DNA of 64,000 nt from positions 5,766,001 through 5,830,000 of the forward strand of contig NZ_CP038026.1 in assembly GCF_004421005.1 (NCBI RefSeq), written 5' to 3'. The translations under genes were made by a program, and so were the position numbers. Shown in pieces: positions 61,721 to 64,000 of the stretch. A model generated the notes under the pieces. That model made no database searches, had not been told where the DNA came from, and was given only the letters and a program-made list of their open reading frames with translations. Numbering within the stretch: position 1 is the first letter of the stretch; each line of letters opens with the position of its first letter. The DNA is from Pseudoduganella plicata (lineage in GTDB: Bacteria > Pseudomonadota > Gammaproteobacteria > Burkholderiales > Burkholderiaceae_D).

Positions 61721-63601
61721 GTGAATAACATGTTTTCCAAATCCGCCATCTGGGTTGTTGTCGCCCTGCTGTTATTTATGCTGTTCAAACAGTTTGACAG
61801 CCACAGCGTCTCCGGCGGCAGCAAGACCATCGCGTACTCCGACCTGCTCGATGAGATCAAGGCGAAGCGCATCAAGGATCTCGTTATCGAGGGCAACAGC
61901 ATTACGGCAACGAAGACCGACGATACGCGCGTGCGTACCACGTCGACTTACCTCGACCGCGGCCTGATCGGCGACCTCCGCGAGAACGGCGTCCGTTTCG
62001 ACGTGCGTCCGCCGGAAGAGCCATCGTTCCTGCAGCAGGTCTTTGTCTCGTGGTTCCCGATGCTGCTGCTGATCGGCGTCTGGATCTTCTTCATGCGCCA
62101 GATGCAGGGCGGCGGCAAGGGCGGGGCATTCTCGTTCGGCAAGTCGAAAGCCCGCATGCTGGACGAAACGAATAACACGGTCACGTTTGCCGACGTGGCC
62201 GGCTGCGACGAGGCGAAGGAAGAAGTTACGGAAATCGTCGACTTCCTGCGCGATCCGACCAAATTCCAGAAACTGGGTGGCCGCATTCCGCGCGGCGTGC
62301 TGATGGTCGGTCCTCCGGGTACCGGCAAGACGCTGCTGGCGCGTGCCATTGCCGGCGAAGCGAAGGTGCCGTTCTTTTCCATCTCCGGTTCCGACTTCGT
62401 CGAGATGTTCGTCGGCGTGGGCGCGTCCCGCGTGCGTGACATGTTCGAGAATGCGAAAAAACATTCGCCGTGCATTATCTTCATCGACGAGATCGACGCT
62501 GTCGGCCGTCACCGCGGCGCCGGCATGGGCGGCGGTAACGACGAACGCGAACAGACGCTGAACCAGCTGCTGGTGGAAATGGACGGCTTCGAAGCGTCGT
62601 CCGGCGTCATCGTCATCGCCGCCACCAACCGTGCGGACGTGCTGGACAAGGCGCTGCTGCGTCCGGGGCGTTTCGACCGCCAGGTCTCCGTCGGCCTGCC
62701 GGACATCCGCGGCCGCGAACAGATCCTGAACGTGCACATGCGGAAGGTGCCAATCAGCACGGACGTGAAGGCGGATATCCTGGCCCGCGGTACGCCGGGC
62801 TTCTCGGGCGCCGATCTGGCCAACCTCGTCAACGAGGCCGCCCTGTTCGCCGCGCGCCGCAGCAAGCGTCTGGTGGACATGCAGGACTTCGAGGATGCCA
62901 AGGACAAGATCTTCATGGGTCCGGAGCGCAAGTCGATGGTGATCCGCGAGGAAGAGCGCCGCAACACGGCGTACCACGAGTCCGGCCACGCCGTCGTCGC
63001 CAAGCTGTTGCCGAAGGCCGATCCCGTCCACAAGGTCACGATCATGCCGCGCGGCTGGGCCCTTGGCCTGACGTGGCAGCTGCCGGAGCACGACAAGATT
63101 TCCGGCTACAAGGACAAGATGCTGGAAGAGATTTCGATCCTGTTCGGCGGCCGTATCGCCGAGGAGATCTTCGTCGGCCAGATGTCCACGGGCGCGTCGA
63201 ACGACTTTTCCCGTGCCACGAAGCTGGCCCGCTCGATGGTGACGCGCTTCGGCATGTCCGACTCGCTGGGCGTGATGGTCTATGAGGACGAGCAGAACGA
63301 AGGCTTCCTGGGTGGCAGCAACAAGACGATCTCGGAAGCGACGCAGCAGAAAGTCGATTCGGAAATCCGCCTGATCCTGGACACGCAGTACGCCCTGGCG
63401 CGCAAGCTGCTGGAGGAAAATCGCGACAAGGTCGAAATGATGACCAAGGCGCTGCTGGACTGGGAAACGATCGACGCCGACCAGATCAACGACATCATGG
63501 CTGGCCACGAGCCGCGTCCGCCCAAAGCCGGCGTCACGCTGCGCAAGAAGCCGAGCGACGACGGTCCAACCGCGTCGCCGAACGTCACGGCACCTGCCTG
63601 A
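61721..63601 (+). CDS. ftsH: ATP-dependent zinc metalloprotease FtsH
   Basis: A 626-residue membrane-anchored AAA+ protease that degrades misfolded membrane proteins and unstable regulators. Two transmembrane segments (about 8-23 and 106-125) flank a periplasmic domain. Walker A GPPGTGKT is at 197-204, the pore loop and arginine finger region follow, and the zinc motif HESGH is at 419-423. The start is GTG 61721, 7 nt after AAGGAG; the upstream GTG 61700 has none. folP follows, as in many Proteobacteria. Confidence 0.97.
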   Translation: MNNMFSKSAIWVVVALLLFMLFKQFDSHSVSGGSKTIAYSDLLDEIKAKRIKDLVIEGNSITATKTDDTRVRTTSTYLDRGLIGDLRENGVRFDVRPPEEPSFLQQVFVSWFPMLLLIGVWIFFMRQMQGGGKGGAFSFGKSKARMLDETNNTVTFADVAGCDEAKEEVTEIVDFLRDPTKFQKLGGRIPRGVLMVGPPGTGKTLLARAIAGEAKVPFFSISGSDFVEMFVGVGASRVRDMFENAKKHSPCIIFIDEIDAVGRHRGAGMGGGNDEREQTLNQLLVEMDGFEASSGVIVIAATNRADVLDKALLRPGRFDRQVSVGLPDIRGREQILNVHMRKVPISTDVKADILARGTPGFSGADLANLVNEAALFAARRSKRLVDMQDFEDAKDKIFMGPERKSMVIREEERRNTAYHESGHAVVAKLLPKADPVHKVTIMPRGWALGLTWQLPEHDKISGYKDKMLEEISILFGGRIAEEIFVGQMSTGASNDFSRATKLARSMVTRFGMSDSLGVMVYEDEQNEGFLGGSNKTISEATQQKVDSEIRLILDTQYALARKLLEENRDKVEMMTKALLDWETIDADQINDIMAGHEPRPPKAGVTLRKKPSDDGPTASPNVTAPA

Positions 63602-63624
63602 GGCCTGTCGCGCGCTCGGTCTGA

Positions 63625-63654
63625 AAGGGTGAGGAGCGATCCTCGCCCTTTTTT
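63625..63654 (+). terminator. Rho-independent terminator of ftsH
   Basis: AAGGGTGAGGA and TCCTCGCCCTT form an 11-bp stem with one mismatch and a GCGA loop, followed by TTTT. It ends 65 nt before folP. Confidence 0.88.
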
Positions 63655-63719
63655 CTTGACTGAACCGTTGTCTGAATGTCGCCATCCGGCGCCTATCCAC
63701 TACCGTTGCCCAGTACACC

Positions 63720-64000
63720 ATGTCTCACTTTCAGTTCGGCCGCTTCAACTTCCCGCGCCGGCGTGCCCTTGTCATGGGCATCCTCAATGTCACCCCCGAT
63801 TCGTTTTCCGATGGCGGACAGTTCGCCGCGCTGGACTACGCGATCTCCCATGCGGAACAGATGATCCGCGACGGCGTGGACATTATCGATGTGGGCGGCG
63901 AGTCCACGCGTCCCGGCGCCGCCGTGGTGCCGGTGGAGGAGGAACTGCGCCGTGTGTTGCCGGTGTTATACGCGCTGCGCGATTGCGGCAAGGCCGTGTC
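63720..64000 (+). CDS. folP: dihydropteroate synthase, partial (runs off the right edge)
   Basis: The first 93 or so residues of the folate enzyme that joins p-aminobenzoate to the pterin; it is the sulfonamide target. The signature ALVMGILNVTPDSFSDGG is present and is followed by DGVDIIDVGGESTRPGA, both matching FolP. ATG 63720 fits the family start. The C-terminal two-thirds lie outside the window. The ftsH-folP order is common in Proteobacteria. Confidence 0.95.
   Translation, partial: MSHFQFGRFNFPRRRALVMGILNVTPDSFSDGGQFAALDYAISHAEQMIRDGVDIIDVGGESTRPGAAVVPVEEELRRVLPVLYALRDCGKAV

Overview
The window is a GC-rich chromosomal segment of a betaproteobacterium, most likely a member of the Oxalobacteraceae close to Massilia/Telluria/Duganella. 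This placement is inferred from gene order (lplT divergent from alr-radA, carA-carB-greA, yhbY divergent from rlmE-ftsH-folP, ppk divergent from pstSCAB-phoUBR), from PEP-CTERM proteins, and from the many short palindromic intergenic elements. I found no rRNA, tRNA, CRISPR array, transposase or prophage gene.

Layout. 1-1618 (minus): 5' part of leuA with a long leader. The leader carries a Leu-rich, CTA-rich leader peptide, a second small frame and a 9-nt sequence complementary to the leuA ribosome binding site. 1719-5004: a compact selenoneine (sen) cluster, with a SelD homologue (senC) and the selenosugar synthase senB on the minus strand, divergent from the EgtB-like selenoneine synthase senA. 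5014-5779: a chemoreceptor remnant, then a promoter with a CueR-type metal operator driving a small frame and an orphan ISC-type ferredoxin. 5966-13873 (minus): an S9 peptidase, a catalase-like protein, glutamate dehydrogenase with a LysR (HypT-like) regulator, and a marR-MFS efflux operon, broken by a repeat block. 13973-21009: cell-wall genes (YcbK-like, M23 peptidase, L,D-transpeptidase, MltD), RhlE helicase and FabI. 21311-34178: small conserved proteins, a large GGDEF-EAL protein overlapping an orphan molybdenum hydroxylase subunit, and the tsaB-rimI-udg-DUF1853 operon. 34182-39944: lplT, alr, radA, a PilZ protein and an orphan fliD. 40078-51128: a patatin, a 40-residue protein, sixA, ppk1 and the complete Pho regulon core pstSCAB-phoU-phoB-phoR, with Pho boxes facing both ways between ppk1 and pstS. 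51244-54401: a patatin-like lipoprotein, a GlcG-like protein and two PEP-CTERM proteins. 54516-64000: carAB with a terminator in its leader, greA, DUF4149, yhbY, rlmE, ftsH and the start of folP.

How the parts work together. SenC makes selenophosphate, SenB transfers the selenium to a sugar, and SenA joins the selenosugar to hercynine and releases selenoneine; the hercynine-making EgtD is not in this window. PstSCAB imports phosphate, PhoU/PhoR/PhoB sense and respond, and Ppk1 stores phosphate as polyphosphate under the same Pho boxes.

Recurring themes. At least five genes (leader peptide, senA, the thioredoxin-like gene, tsaB, rlmE) have a -10-like hexamer exactly 6 nt before the ATG and no ribosome binding site, which suggests leaderless mRNAs. 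Dispersed GGGGAC/GTCCCC-type palindromes sit at many gene ends. All calls come from reading the sequence; no database search was possible.
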